45,492 bases of DNA from Candidatus Latescibacter anaerobius SCGC AAA252-E07 (lineage in GTDB: Bacteria > Latescibacterota > Latescibacteria > Latescibacterales > Latescibacteraceae). The position numbers and the translations under genes are program-made. The notes beneath the pieces were generated by a model. That model was not told the DNA's origin. It ran no database searches and was given only the letters and a program-made list of their open reading frames with translations. Positions within the stretch are counted from its first letter, which is position 1. Every line of letters begins with the position of its first letter. This document shows positions 16,963-26,712 of this stretch, piece by piece. The stretch lies in assembly GCA_000403035.1 (NCBI GenBank), contig AQSL01000156.1:1-45492 (forward strand), read 5' to 3'.

Positions 16963-17952
16963 TTATCTTCTTATACACGCCACAAAATGATTTGTTCCTT
17001 TATCCTCAAGCATAGGCACTGTTACCTTGCATTCATCCATACATTCGGGACATCTCGGATGGAACGGACACCCGGACGGAATAGCGGAAGACGAAGGTAC
17101 ATCACCCCTGAGAATGATTCTTTCCTTTTTTTTCTCAGGATCGGGAATGGGAACGGCGGACATGAGCGCCTGGGTGTATGGATGAAGGGGATTTTCGAAC
17201 AAAACTTCTTTCGATGCAAATTCCATGATATTTCCAAGATACATAACCGCAACGCTGTTTGAAATATGCCGCACGACACTTAAATCATGGGATATAAAAA
17301 GATATGTCAGGCCAAGTTCATTCTGAAGATTCTGGAGCAGGTTGATTATCTGCGCCTGAATCGAAACATCCAAGGCGCTGACCGGTTCATCGGCGATGAT
17401 AAACTCCGGCGATACGGCGAGAGCTCTCGCTATGCCTATCCGCTGGCGCTGACCACCGGAAAACTCGTGCGGATAGAGATATGCATGTCTCCGGGCAAGA
17501 CCTACCATGTCAAGAAGCTCACCGACACGATCCTGCAGTTTTTTTCCGGAAGCAATCCTGTGTACCCTGAGAACCTCGGATATCATTCCGCCGACTGTCA
17601 TTCTCGGATTGAGTGAACTGAAAGGATCCTGGAAAATTATCTGCATGCGGCGGCGAAGGTTCAGCATTTCATTGCTCCCGGTGGTAAGAACATCCACGCC
17701 GTCAAAATTCACACTGCCTCCCGTAGCTTCAAGAAGCCGGAGAATCAGACGGCCCGCCGTAGTCTTTCCGCAGCCGCTTTCACCGACAAGTCCGAGCGTC
17801 TCATGGCGATTAATCTCAAACGAAATACCGTCCACCGCCTTAACATAACCGACGACTTTTGAAAAAAGTCCCTTCTTTATCGGGAAGTGCTTCTTAAGAT
17901 CGGTGACCTTAAGTATTGTTTCATTACCCTTATAATTCTTTGACTCGATCAC
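16963..17952 (-). CDS. oppF: Oligopeptide/dipeptide ABC transporter ATP-binding protein (OppF/DppF type)
   Basis: About 329 aa from GTG 17952, which overlaps the oppD end by 23 nt; the open frame extends further upstream inside oppD, but this start gives the usual family length. Walker A is GESGCGKT, the signature is FSGGQRQR, Walker B is FIIADEP, and the H-loop His lies in ISHDL. The C-terminal oligopeptide/dipeptide transporter domain has the Cys pattern CPFHPRCPEC that can bind an iron-sulfur cluster or metal in this family. With OppD it powers import through OppBC. Confidence 0.93.
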   Translation of the reverse strand: MIESKNYKGNETILKVTDLKKHFPIKKGLFSKVVGYVKAVDGISFEINRHETLGLVGESGCGKTTAGRLILRLLEATGGSVNFDGVDVLTTGSNEMLNLRRRMQIIFQDPFSSLNPRMTVGGMISEVLRVHRIASGKKLQDRVGELLDMVGLARRHAYLYPHEFSGGQRQRIGIARALAVSPEFIIADEPVSALDVSIQAQIINLLQNLQNELGLTYLFISHDLSVVRHISNSVAVMYLGNIMEFASKEVLFENPLHPYTQALMSAVPIPDPEKKKERIILRGDVPSSSAIPSGCPFHPRCPECMDECKVTVPMLEDKGTNHFVACIRR

Positions 17953-18913
17953 GATAAAAACACCTTGTTCTGTGATTGTTTTCAGCAATTTCAAGTTCCG
18001 GAAGCTCAGTCCTGCACCGTTCATCAGCAAATGGGCATCTCGGATTAAAAGGACATCCCGGTGGTAAATCCGCCGGATCAGGGACATTTCCATCTATAAC
18101 CGAAAGCTTTTCGCGGATACTGTCAAGTCTCGGCACGGATTTGATCAGCCCTTTCGTGTAAGGATGTCCGGGGCTGGCAAAGACATCTCTGGTTGTTCCT
18201 TCCTCAACAATCCGTCCCGCATACATAACCGCCATACTTTCTGTAGATTCTGCGATCACTCCAAGATCATGGGTGATGAGCAGGATAGACATGTCAAATT
18301 CTTCCTGCAGTTTCACGAGCAGCTCCATTATCTGGGCCTGTATTGTAACATCAAGAGCCGTTGTCGGTTCATCCGCAATTAAAAGATCCGGATTACATGA
18401 CAAAGCCATTGCTATCATGGCACGCTGCCTCATACCACCGGAAAGCTGATGGGGATATTCATCCACCCGCTGCTCCGGATCAGAAATGCCTATAAGTCTG
18501 AGTATATCAACCGTGCGGTTCCGGGCTTCTTTTTTACCGACTTTCTGGTGGAGCACTACCGCTTCTATTATCTGCGAACCTATCGTAAAAACAGGATTGA
18601 GAGAGGTCATCGGCTCCTGAAATATCATGGCGATGTCGTTGCCGCGAACTTTGCGCATTTCCGCCTCGGTTATCCCGAGGAGGTCACGACCACGAAAGAG
18701 TATTCGCCCCTTTTCAATACGTCCCGGAGGTGAAGGTATAAGCCGCATAACCGAGAGCGATGTAACGCTCTTCCCACAGCCGCTTTCTCCCACAAGGCCA
18801 AGTGTTTCTCCGGAATCGATGGTAAACGAAACATCATCTACAGCTTTCGACACACCCGATTCCAGATGAAAATAGGTGCTCAGCCCCTGTATTTCAAGCA
18901 GACGTTCTGCCAT
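17930..18913 (-). CDS. oppD: Oligopeptide/dipeptide ABC transporter ATP-binding protein (OppD/DppD type)
   Basis: 327 aa. Walker A GESGCGKS, signature LSGGMRQR, Walker B LLIADEP, H-loop ITHDL, and a C-terminal CPFNPRCPFADERC cluster. Length is normal for the family. It overlaps the next gene (oppF). A 269-bp repeat-rich spacer separates it from oppC upstream, unusual inside an otherwise overlapping operon. Confidence 0.95.
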   Translation of the reverse strand: MAERLLEIQGLSTYFHLESGVSKAVDDVSFTIDSGETLGLVGESGCGKSVTSLSVMRLIPSPPGRIEKGRILFRGRDLLGITEAEMRKVRGNDIAMIFQEPMTSLNPVFTIGSQIIEAVVLHQKVGKKEARNRTVDILRLIGISDPEQRVDEYPHQLSGGMRQRAMIAMALSCNPDLLIADEPTTALDVTIQAQIMELLVKLQEEFDMSILLITHDLGVIAESTESMAVMYAGRIVEEGTTRDVFASPGHPYTKGLIKSVPRLDSIREKLSVIDGNVPDPADLPPGCPFNPRCPFADERCRTELPELEIAENNHRTRCFYRDRVKEL

Positions 18914-19182
18914 TCATTCACGTTACCTTTCTTAGCTCAAACAGAGAAAAAATTATTAACCACAGATGAATTAAGGCACAAGGCATAAGGCATAAGGCAT
19001 AAGGATTAAGGGATTAAGGATTAAAAAATTCAAATTACCGGCTCTCCAAAGAAGCTTTCAGCGGTCAGCTACCAGCTTAAAAATACTTCTGCCTTTGTGC
19101 CTTCTGCCTTCTGCCTTTTATTCATCCTTTATCCCTCTTTTTCATAAATCAAAATTCAAAATTCAAAACTCAAAACTCATCA
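18914..19182. repeat. Repeat-rich spacer inside the opp operon
   Basis: Contains short tandem repeats: AAGGCATAAGGCATAAGG around 18970-19010 running into GGATTAAGGGATTAAGG, and near 19150-19175 repeated AAAATTC/AAAACTC units. A block of GCCTTCTGCCTTCTGCC near 19090-19120 is roughly the reverse complement of the first array, so a long imperfect hairpin can form. No gene. Similar TTCAAAATTC words also occur near 21247 and 26641. Confidence 0.7.
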
Positions 19183-20280
19183 TTACGACGGCAATATTTT
19201 CCTCGGGTCGAGAGCATCACGGAGTCCATCGCCAAGGAAATTGAACGCAAGAACGGTCAAGAATATCACAAAACCCGGTGCTATAATCCATGGGAAAGAA
19301 GTTAAAACTCTCACACTCTGGGCCTGTTTCAGCATATTTCCCCAACTTGCCGCCGGTTCGGCTATACCGACACCCAGAAAGGATAACGCAACTTCCCCAA
19401 GAATATACCCGGGAATGGATACTGTCGCGGCAATGATCACAAACGAAAGTGTGTTGGGAAGAATATGCTTTATGATGATCCGCATATGGCCGAATCCCAG
19501 GGCACGGGAAGCGGTCACATAATCATTTTCTTTAATCGAAAGTACCATTCCGCGTATAATCCTGGACATTCCCGCCCATCCTATAAATGATAAAATTGCA
19601 ACAATAATCAGGTACATTTTATCCGAATCAATATATGTTGGGAACGCAGTACGAAGCGAAAGAATAAGATACAGTCCGGGTATTGACATGATAAGTTCGG
19701 TAAACCGCATAATAACCGTATCCACATAACCGCCGAAATACCCGGAAATGCCTCCCGCCAGCATTCCGAACGTAAAAGAGAGAAAAATACCAACCAGCCC
19801 GACCGACAGCGATATCCTCGCCCCGAACAGCAGTCTGGAAAACACATCTCTTCCAAACTGATCCGATCCCAGCACGAAAATTCTGGCGTCATCCTCAACA
19901 CCGAAAAAATGACGGTCCCAGGGAAGTAATCCGAATAATTTATACGGTTCACCCTTGTTAAAGAATGTAATCGGATATTTTTTCACAGTATCGTCCCGGT
20001 ACCGTGTCCATTTGCGATCCTCGAGAACCTTGCCGTAGACAAACGGCCTTATATGAAAAGAGCCCGATTCATCAAACAGGTGAGGACCGGTAGGTGGACA
20101 ATAATAGAGCGACCTGTTCTGGGTTTCCACACCGTAGGGTGCAAAAAAATCTGCAAAAAAGGCAAGAAAATAAAAAATAATGAGGATTATGCCTCCGATA
20201 ACCGCCATACGGTTTCTTAAGAGGTACCGCCAGAATAATGCCCAGGGCGACTGGGATGGTTTTTTGTCTTTCCTATTCAT
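19183..20280 (-). CDS. oppC: Oligopeptide/dipeptide ABC transporter permease (OppC/DppC type)
   Basis: 365 aa from ATG 20280, which overlaps the oppB stop by 8 nt; a longer start at 20403 would lie deep inside oppB. It has an N-terminal cytoplasmic stretch, a membrane segment (about 27-48), a long periplasmic loop, then the BPD_transp_1 core. The EAA-type loop (ASRALGFGHMRIIIKHILPN) contacts the ATPases. The periplasmic insertion after TM1 (about 50-140) is longer than in E. coli OppC; similar insertions occur in several environmental homologues. Confidence 0.93.
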   Translation of the reverse strand: MNRKDKKPSQSPWALFWRYLLRNRMAVIGGIILIIFYFLAFFADFFAPYGVETQNRSLYYCPPTGPHLFDESGSFHIRPFVYGKVLEDRKWTRYRDDTVKKYPITFFNKGEPYKLFGLLPWDRHFFGVEDDARIFVLGSDQFGRDVFSRLLFGARISLSVGLVGIFLSFTFGMLAGGISGYFGGYVDTVIMRFTELIMSIPGLYLILSLRTAFPTYIDSDKMYLIIVAILSFIGWAGMSRIIRGMVLSIKENDYVTASRALGFGHMRIIIKHILPNTLSFVIIAATVSIPGYILGEVALSFLGVGIAEPAASWGNMLKQAQSVRVLTSFPWIIAPGFVIFLTVLAFNFLGDGLRDALDPRKILPS

Positions 20281-21238
20281 ATTGTATTCTCGGATCGGAA
20301 ATAGCAAGCATGATATCAGCGATAAGATTACCAATAATAAGCATAACCGATGCCATGACAAGAGCGCCCATGACCAGATAAAGGTCCCTCGTAAAGAGCG
20401 CATCGAGCGTCAATCTGCCAAGCCCCGGCCAGCTCATAACCACCTCGACAAGAAATGCACCCGAAAGGAGACTTGCAAGAGTAAATCCGAACAGTGTAAT
20501 GAGCGGATTAATGGCATTCCGTAATGCATGTTTATAAATAACCACTCGTTCGCTGAGGCCTTTTGCACGGGCTGTCTGAATATAATCCTGAAGGAGCGTA
20601 TCGAGCAGGTTTGCACGCATTTGCCTCATACGTCCCGCCATGGATATGCTTCCCAGAACAATCGTGGGAAGTATCAGATGATATAATACATCGATAACCT
20701 GATGCGGATACGACATATATTCGAAATCGATCGATTTCATTCCTCCCACAGGGAACCAGCCCGTTCTTGCCGCAAAGAGAACCATGAGAAGAGCAAAAAA
20801 TACTTCCGGTATGGAAAGCCCTATAAACGCTACAAACGACGCGGATCTGTCCACCCAGGTATTCTGCCTGACCGCACTGATTATACCGAGAGGGATGGAT
20901 AATCCCCAGGCAAAGAATGCCGCCGAAATGGCAAGTATCAGGGTATTGAACATACGCTGCCCGATAAGCGAAAAAACCGGCACCTGATTTGCAAAAGAAT
21001 ACCCAAAATCAAGATGAAACGCGTTCCACAGCCATTTGAAATACTGAATATACCAGGGTTTATCAAGACCGTATTTGACTCTCAGCGCATCAATGGTTTC
21101 TGCCGAAATCTGCGGATTTTGAGTCATGGTGGTCAAAAAGTCTCCGGGCGCAATACTGATAATCATAAAGCTGAAAAAGGTTATACCCAGCAGCAGGGGT
21201 ATCATGTGTAAAAACCGTTTAATTATATATGTTTTCAT
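20273..21238 (-). CDS. oppB: Oligopeptide/dipeptide ABC transporter permease (OppB/DppB type)
   Basis: 321 aa, normal length. It begins MKTYIIKRFLHMIPLLLGI, the usual OppB N-terminus, and contains the EAA loop (ARAKGLSERVVIYKHALRNA) and about six membrane segments. It lies 60 nt downstream of the binding-protein gene and overlaps oppC, giving the order SBP-oppB-oppC-oppD-oppF. Confidence 0.95.
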   Translation of the reverse strand: MKTYIIKRFLHMIPLLLGITFFSFMIISIAPGDFLTTMTQNPQISAETIDALRVKYGLDKPWYIQYFKWLWNAFHLDFGYSFANQVPVFSLIGQRMFNTLILAISAAFFAWGLSIPLGIISAVRQNTWVDRSASFVAFIGLSIPEVFFALLMVLFAARTGWFPVGGMKSIDFEYMSYPHQVIDVLYHLILPTIVLGSISMAGRMRQMRANLLDTLLQDYIQTARAKGLSERVVIYKHALRNAINPLITLFGFTLASLLSGAFLVEVVMSWPGLGRLTLDALFTRDLYLVMGALVMASVMLIIGNLIADIMLAISDPRIQYE

Positions 21239-21298
21239 ACGTTGCGTTCAAAATTCAGAGGTTAAAGGTTTTGCCGTTCATCATTCACAATTCTCATT

Positions 21299-23077
21299 CT
21301 ATTCCTGCCAGACAGCTTCAATATTCCATAAGAGACGGTGCCGAAGTATAGTCGGAACAAGATTTTCGTATGTATTGCTGACTGCAACAAATATCTGGGG
21401 AATAACGAGAAAAATGTATGGTACCATATCTGACATTATGTATTGAACCTCGTCATAATACTCTTTCCGCTTCTCCCTGTCAAGGGTAGTTATCTGGAGA
21501 TTCATCAATTCGTCAACACGTGCTTCCCAATCTGTGGCTGGTTCAGGTTGATTTGGATACCACTGATGCATTCGTCCGCTTGAAAGCCAGACACTCATCC
21601 CGCTCGAAGGGTCCGGGTCGCCGGAAGTCAGCCCCAGAAGGCAGCATTCATATTCATGTTCTTCGTCAATTTTAACGATGAGCGTATTAAACTCGATAGG
21701 ATTAAAATTCATTTTTATCCCTATCCTTGTGAGATCATCCTTGATAATATTACCGATAAGTTCCCTCAGATCATTACCGGTATTCGTAATCATCGTAAAT
21801 GCAACCGGATTACCCTCGTTATCCTCACGGATACCGTCGCCATCACGGTCAACAAGCCCCATATCATCCAAAAGCGCCCTTGATGTATCAAGGTTGTAGT
21901 CATATTTGACGAGGTGAGGATTATACCATATTTTGTTTGCGGGCGTTTCGGGACCATACTGGGGTTCCGCCATACCGTTGAATACCGTTTGTGAAATCCC
22001 CTCACGGTCGACCGCATGAGCCATTGCCTTTCGCCAGCGCACATCCTCAAACCATCTGCGTTTGTACGGAGCAACAAACGGTTTCCCGTTTTTGTTCTTA
22101 CCGGGATTAAGATTAAACCAGAAAAAATTCTGTCCCATATCGGTGCCGAGATTAACGATACGGAAGTTATATTTTTCTCTCTTATCCTCGAGTATAGCCA
22201 CATCGGACTGCCTGACTCCCATCATATCAAGCTGGCCTGTCTGAAACATGAGCAGCTCAGTATCTGAATTTCTCACATTTATATGGATGATACGTTCGAG
22301 AAACGGCAGGCGGTTCCCTGCAATGTCTACCCGCCAGTAGGAAGGATTGCGCCGTAAAACCGTTTTAACACCGGATTCGAATTTCTCAAGAAGATAGGGA
22401 CCGCACGAGACGAGTTTCTCAGCCGGCCAGCTTATATTGTAGGCGGCATCAAATGCTCCCTTTTCCAGTTCCGGTTTGAGAATATGTTTTGGCAGTATCG
22501 GCACTGCGCCTCCGGCCCACATGAGAAAAGGAGCGAATGGTGAAGGAATGGAAACTTTGAAGGTAAATGAGTCAACAGCCGCTCCAACAAACGGCTCCCC
22601 GTTTACCCGCATTATATCGCTGAGACTGTTACTAACCCGAGGATCATACAGCGCCTCGTAAGAAAATTCCATGTCATAGGCGGTAACAGGTTCCCCATCA
22701 CTCCATAAAACACCGCGCCGCATATGAAACGTCAGTTCAAGATTATCCTCGGAAAACTCCCATGTATGCGCGAGACTGGGAATGATTTCCTGGGTTTCGT
22801 TATCCATTGAAATCAGAGAAGCAAATACCCGGGCTGATATGTCCCTGCTCGATGTCTCCGATGCAACAATCGGGTTCAACGTTTTCGGATCGCCAAGGGC
22901 ACCTATCAAAACACGTCCGCCGTACTTCCCGGGACCACAATATGCAGTATCCGCATCTGCGGGCACAGGAGTCTCAATGTAAAAACGCGGATTATCCTCA
23001 TGCTTTTCCAGAATACCGATAATCACTACCGTAAAAAATGAAAGAATAACGGCAGCTATTATAATTATAACTCTCAT
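21299..23077 (-). CDS. oppA: Extracellular solute-binding protein family 5 (peptide-binding)
   Basis: 592 aa with an N-terminal hydrophobic anchor (about 3-24). Motifs of SBP family 5 are clear: GALGDPKTLNPI, LAHTWEFSEDN, FHMRRGVLWSDGEPVTAYD, and RWRKAMAHAVDR. A loop DRDGDGIRED is a Ca-binding-like insert common in this family. It captures peptides (or other family ligands such as sugars or nickel; specificity cannot be read here) for the OppBCDF importer. It is the first gene of the transporter cluster, 78 nt after pgi. Confidence 0.93.
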   Translation of the reverse strand: MRVIIIIAAVILSFFTVVIIGILEKHEDNPRFYIETPVPADADTAYCGPGKYGGRVLIGALGDPKTLNPIVASETSSRDISARVFASLISMDNETQEIIPSLAHTWEFSEDNLELTFHMRRGVLWSDGEPVTAYDMEFSYEALYDPRVSNSLSDIMRVNGEPFVGAAVDSFTFKVSIPSPFAPFLMWAGGAVPILPKHILKPELEKGAFDAAYNISWPAEKLVSCGPYLLEKFESGVKTVLRRNPSYWRVDIAGNRLPFLERIIHINVRNSDTELLMFQTGQLDMMGVRQSDVAILEDKREKYNFRIVNLGTDMGQNFFWFNLNPGKNKNGKPFVAPYKRRWFEDVRWRKAMAHAVDREGISQTVFNGMAEPQYGPETPANKIWYNPHLVKYDYNLDTSRALLDDMGLVDRDGDGIREDNEGNPVAFTMITNTGNDLRELIGNIIKDDLTRIGIKMNFNPIEFNTLIVKIDEEHEYECCLLGLTSGDPDPSSGMSVWLSSGRMHQWYPNQPEPATDWEARVDELMNLQITTLDREKRKEYYDEVQYIMSDMVPYIFLVIPQIFVAVSNTYENLVPTILRHRLLWNIEAVWQE

Positions 23078-23155
23078 ATACCCTAATTTGTAATTACTTT
23101 ACTGAACTATGTTAGATTACTATTTTAAAAAATGTATTAATCCCCGATTCAATCG

Positions 23156-24550
23156 TTATTTTACATACTTTTCATCACGTTTTAAACTGCTCTTTATGGT
23201 ATCTGCACTGTCTTCGTATCCGGGCCTGCCCATGAGGGCAAATGCAGCGATTTTACCGCTCTCTACGCCCGGCTGGTCAAGAGGATTAATCGTGTACAAT
23301 CCGCCGGAGAACACCGTAGAAACCTCGAACGTATACAGAAATTGTCCAACCGTGAATGGGCTTACATCAGGGAAGGTTATGGTCATATTCGGGCGTTTGT
23401 TTTCCGTCAGGGCATATATGGTGCCGAGTCTCTCAGCCCTCATGAGTTCCGCCATTGTTCTGCCGCCGAGATAATCAAGTGCAGAAGTGCCGGGATATGC
23501 TTTTTTCATCGGGAGTTCATGTTCAAACGAATCAACTCCGAGTATGGTGAAAACCTTGTCAAACGGTCCCTCAACATAAAGCTGAACCTGCGAATGCTGA
23601 TCGGTAACACCGAGAGCTTTTACCGGTGTCGGGCCTACATGCACCGTTTTGCCGTCAAGGCCATATTTTTTACCGAGACTTTCAGCCCAGAGCTGACGGT
23701 ACCAGTCTGCGAGGCCGTAGAGGCCTGAAGAATAGGGCATCATGACCGATATCGGCTTGTTCAACTCGACATCGAGCAGGTACTGGTAAAGAGAATACAG
23801 ATAGGCGGGATTATCCATAACGTTTAAGGATTCAAGACGTTTATCCATCGCAGCCGCTCCCTCAAGAAGCTCTCCGATATCAATTCCGGCACACGCAGCC
23901 GGAAGCAGTCCTACCGGCGTTAATACAGAAAAACGCCCGCCGATACCATCGGGGACAACAAACGAAAAGATATTTTCACTGTCGGCGATTTTTCTGAGAT
24001 CGCCTTTTGCAGCATCGGTCGTAATAACAACATGCTCACTCCATGACCCGCCCAGGGCTCTTTCGAGGAAATCTTTCACCAGAAGAAACGTTCCCATTGT
24101 TTCGGCGGTTGAACCTGATTTGGTGATGATATTGAAGAGGGTTTTAGAGGGTTTGCATACATCAAATATTCCGCTGAGATAATCAGGATCGATATTGTCC
24201 GCAAAAAACAGCTTCATACCGCCGGAAACGCTGTGCTCAAGCAAATTGTGGTACGAATGGCATAACGCCATGAAAAGGGCCTGCGCTCCGAGAGCTGAAC
24301 CGCCTATGCCGACATTCACAAAATTTTCGAATTTATTTTGCGCGGTACCGGCAAAATCAGTCAATGCAGTAACGTTTTGACAGGGCAGGTCCCGGTAAGG
24401 GTAGTCACCGGCTTCACGGCGGCTGCGTATTTCCGAATCAATCGCACTTGCCCTCTCTTTCAGGGAAGCCAACAGACTGTCCGGGACGCCGTGTTCGCCA
24501 ACAGCTTTATCGGTCATATTGGTGAAATCAAAGATCAGATCTTTACTCAT
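23156..24550 (-). CDS. pgi: Glucose-6-phosphate isomerase
   Basis: 464 aa. Interconverts glucose 6-phosphate and fructose 6-phosphate in glycolysis and in hexosamine precursor supply. Motifs: VNVGIGGSALGAQAL for phosphate binding, ITKSGSTAETM, PDGIGGRFSVLTPVGLLP, and the late QPGVESGK segment with the conserved Lys. This is the shorter form found in many bacteria (about 450 aa versus about 550 in E. coli). The start overlaps the upstream lipM-like stop by 8 nt, so translation is coupled. Confidence 0.96.
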   Translation of the reverse strand: MSKDLIFDFTNMTDKAVGEHGVPDSLLASLKERASAIDSEIRSRREAGDYPYRDLPCQNVTALTDFAGTAQNKFENFVNVGIGGSALGAQALFMALCHSYHNLLEHSVSGGMKLFFADNIDPDYLSGIFDVCKPSKTLFNIITKSGSTAETMGTFLLVKDFLERALGGSWSEHVVITTDAAKGDLRKIADSENIFSFVVPDGIGGRFSVLTPVGLLPAACAGIDIGELLEGAAAMDKRLESLNVMDNPAYLYSLYQYLLDVELNKPISVMMPYSSGLYGLADWYRQLWAESLGKKYGLDGKTVHVGPTPVKALGVTDQHSQVQLYVEGPFDKVFTILGVDSFEHELPMKKAYPGTSALDYLGGRTMAELMRAERLGTIYALTENKRPNMTITFPDVSPFTVGQFLYTFEVSTVFSGGLYTINPLDQPGVESGKIAAFALMGRPGYEDSADTIKSSLKRDEKYVK

Positions 24551-25373
24551 CTTTAAAAATCCATCCTTTCGAACTATATCGCTCCTTGATTAACCGCTCC
24601 GTTTGCTTTAATTCCTCTTGTGTCGGATTCCCACATTCACACCTCATCCCCACTGTTTTGTTAAAAGCTTGTACGAGTGATCGTTTCAGATTATCAATAG
24701 TGAAACGGCCGTTTCGTTTCGATTCCAGGTCGGTTGACCAATCATTCAGCCGTTTTTTATATATGGAAGCTAATTCATTATCCTCCATATAATCAACAAT
24801 TCTTTCATGTCCGGGTCCCATGATGATCGAGCCCTGCTGTAAAAATAAGTCTTTAAAACGTCTCTGAGCGCTTCCGACAAGTTTTTTTCCATCCAGAGTT
24901 ATCTCGAATCGTGATGTGATTAAAAAACAGGGCAGTACATGCCGGTTTGTATCCTGAATTCTTTTTTTCAAACCGGTACGACTCATTTCAGCCGTAATAC
25001 CAAGTAAATCAAAGCCCTCCACAAGAACTTTGCTTATTGACCGGTAAGTATCCATAAGGTTACCGCCGAACGAGGGGTCATCTATGAAACCGATGATTGA
25101 ATACGCAATTTCGTTTGTATGAAAAACCGCCCGGCCCCCTGTTAACCTTCTTGTTATATCCACTTCATCTGCCATACATCGCCCAGTGTCGATACTGCCT
25201 GCAATATTCTGGTTATAACCGAAGGTAATTGCGCTCGGACTCCATTCATACAACCTGAATGTCGGGGGCGAACCCTTATTCTGTACAGCATCTATGACCG
25301 CTTCATCCAGTGCCATATTAAAAAAGGCGCTCTCTTTTCCTGTATCAAGAAAACGCCATTTTACCGTCTCCAT
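24543..25373 (-). CDS. lipM: LipM-like octanoyltransferase (lipoate/biotin ligase fold)
   Basis: 276 aa. Cofactor-transferase family: RRLTGGRAVFHTNEIAYS (75-92) is the substrate-binding motif, and GKKLVGSAQRR contains the conserved Lys. PCF at 148-150 places Cys149 at the position of the catalytic Cys of Bacillus LipM, which moves octanoate from ACP to GcvH; lipoate ligases (LplA) lack this Cys. Octanoyl-transfer from ACP is therefore favoured. ACP and fatty-acid synthesis genes lie upstream on the same strand. It overlaps pgi. Confidence 0.85.
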   Translation of the reverse strand: METVKWRFLDTGKESAFFNMALDEAVIDAVQNKGSPPTFRLYEWSPSAITFGYNQNIAGSIDTGRCMADEVDITRRLTGGRAVFHTNEIAYSIIGFIDDPSFGGNLMDTYRSISKVLVEGFDLLGITAEMSRTGLKKRIQDTNRHVLPCFLITSRFEITLDGKKLVGSAQRRFKDLFLQQGSIIMGPGHERIVDYMEDNELASIYKKRLNDWSTDLESKRNGRFTIDNLKRSLVQAFNKTVGMRCECGNPTQEELKQTERLIKERYSSKGWIFKDE

Positions 25374-25472
25374 ATCCCATTTCCCCGTATGCTAACACAA
25401 GAGGACTCAAACCGGAGAATCAAGAAGTACCGGAAGGTTAATCCGTGTCAGTACAAATCAAAAGCAAAGCTG

Positions 25473-26621
25473 TTATAACTTTTTCAGTACTTCAAGTCCG
25501 ATAATCTGGCGCATTATTTGATTTGTACCTTCGTAAATCTGCGTTATTTTTGCATCCCTCATCATCTTTTCAACAGGATATTCTTTCATGTACCCGCATC
25601 CACCTAAAAGCTGGACTGCATTCGTTGTTACTTCCATCGCCGTATCCGAAGCGACAAGTTTACATATTGCAGATGCCATAGTGATATCTTTCGATCCCGA
25701 ATCTACCAACCGTGCCGCGGAATACACCAAGGAACGTGCAGATTCAATTTTTACTTCCATATCGGCCAACATGAACTGGACTCCCTGAAAGGTGCTTACC
25801 AAATGTCCGAACTGCTTACGTTCCTTAACAAACGCTACCGCTTCTTCGAGTGCTCCCTGGGCAATACCTAATGCCTGTGCGCCAATACCGGGCCTTGAAT
25901 AATCAAAGGTCTTCAAGGCAATTATAAAACCAAGACCCTCGCGGCCGATCAGGTTATCTTTATGAATACGGCAATCCTGAAAAATAAGTTCTGTCGTAAC
26001 CGAAGCCCGTATCCCCATTTTATCTTCTTTCTTGCCGAAAGTAAAACCGGGGGTACCTTTTTCAATAATAAATGCCGAAGCACCGCGGGCGCCCTTTTCT
26101 TTATTTGTCATGGTCAGGACACTGTAAATATCGGCTTCACTACCGTTCGTAATCCACTGCTTTGTCCCGTTTATGATATAATAATCTCCATCTTTAACAG
26201 CGGTAGTTTCTATACCAGCAACATCTGAACCGGCATTCGGTTCGGTAAGCGCAAAGGCACCGAGTTTTTTACCAGCGGCAATATCCGGCAGATATCGCTT
26301 TTTCAGCTCATCGGAGCCATACAGTAGTATCGGATATGCTCCGAGAGCGGTTGCGCCCAGAACGAGGGCAATACCCCCGCAGGCACGCGAAAGTTCTTCC
26401 ATGGCCAACACCATTTCCATAGAACCTCCGCCAAAACCTCCGTACTCCTCGGGAATATAAATGCCGAAAATATCCGCTTGCCTCAGAACCTCTACGATAT
26501 CCCGTGGAAATATGCCTTCTTCATCATATTTCGCCCTGACAGGTTTGATATATTTTTCCGCTATTTCACGACAGGAATCGCAAATCATAACCTGGTCTTC
26601 GGTCAACTGGTAATCGATCAT
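25473..26621 (-). CDS. Acyl-CoA dehydrogenase
   Basis: 382 aa, standard length. FAD enzyme that forms the alpha-beta double bond of an acyl-CoA. Signatures: ALTEPNAGSDV, the KQWITNG segment, the RKQFGHLVSTFQGVQFMLAD helix, QLLGGCGYMKEYPVEKMMRD, and QIYEGTNQI with the catalytic Glu position of short/medium-chain types. Chain-length specificity cannot be read. It stands 91 nt after rnc and 99 nt before lipM, possibly part of a lipid-metabolism run. Confidence 0.94.
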   Translation of the reverse strand: MIDYQLTEDQVMICDSCREIAEKYIKPVRAKYDEEGIFPRDIVEVLRQADIFGIYIPEEYGGFGGGSMEMVLAMEELSRACGGIALVLGATALGAYPILLYGSDELKKRYLPDIAAGKKLGAFALTEPNAGSDVAGIETTAVKDGDYYIINGTKQWITNGSEADIYSVLTMTNKEKGARGASAFIIEKGTPGFTFGKKEDKMGIRASVTTELIFQDCRIHKDNLIGREGLGFIIALKTFDYSRPGIGAQALGIAQGALEEAVAFVKERKQFGHLVSTFQGVQFMLADMEVKIESARSLVYSAARLVDSGSKDITMASAICKLVASDTAMEVTTNAVQLLGGCGYMKEYPVEKMMRDAKITQIYEGTNQIMRQIIGLEVLKKL

Positions 26622-26712
26622 TAAATCCCCGCTTCCGTAAGTTCAAAATTCAAATATGATTAGCAAGGTACAACGTTACGATCATACCTTACTGATATAA
26701 TCTTCCTTAGTA

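Noticed and set aside
21798..21858. EF-hand-like DRDGDGIRED loop in the peptide-binding protein as a novel Ca sensor
   Set aside because: Such inserts are common in family 5 solute-binding proteins.
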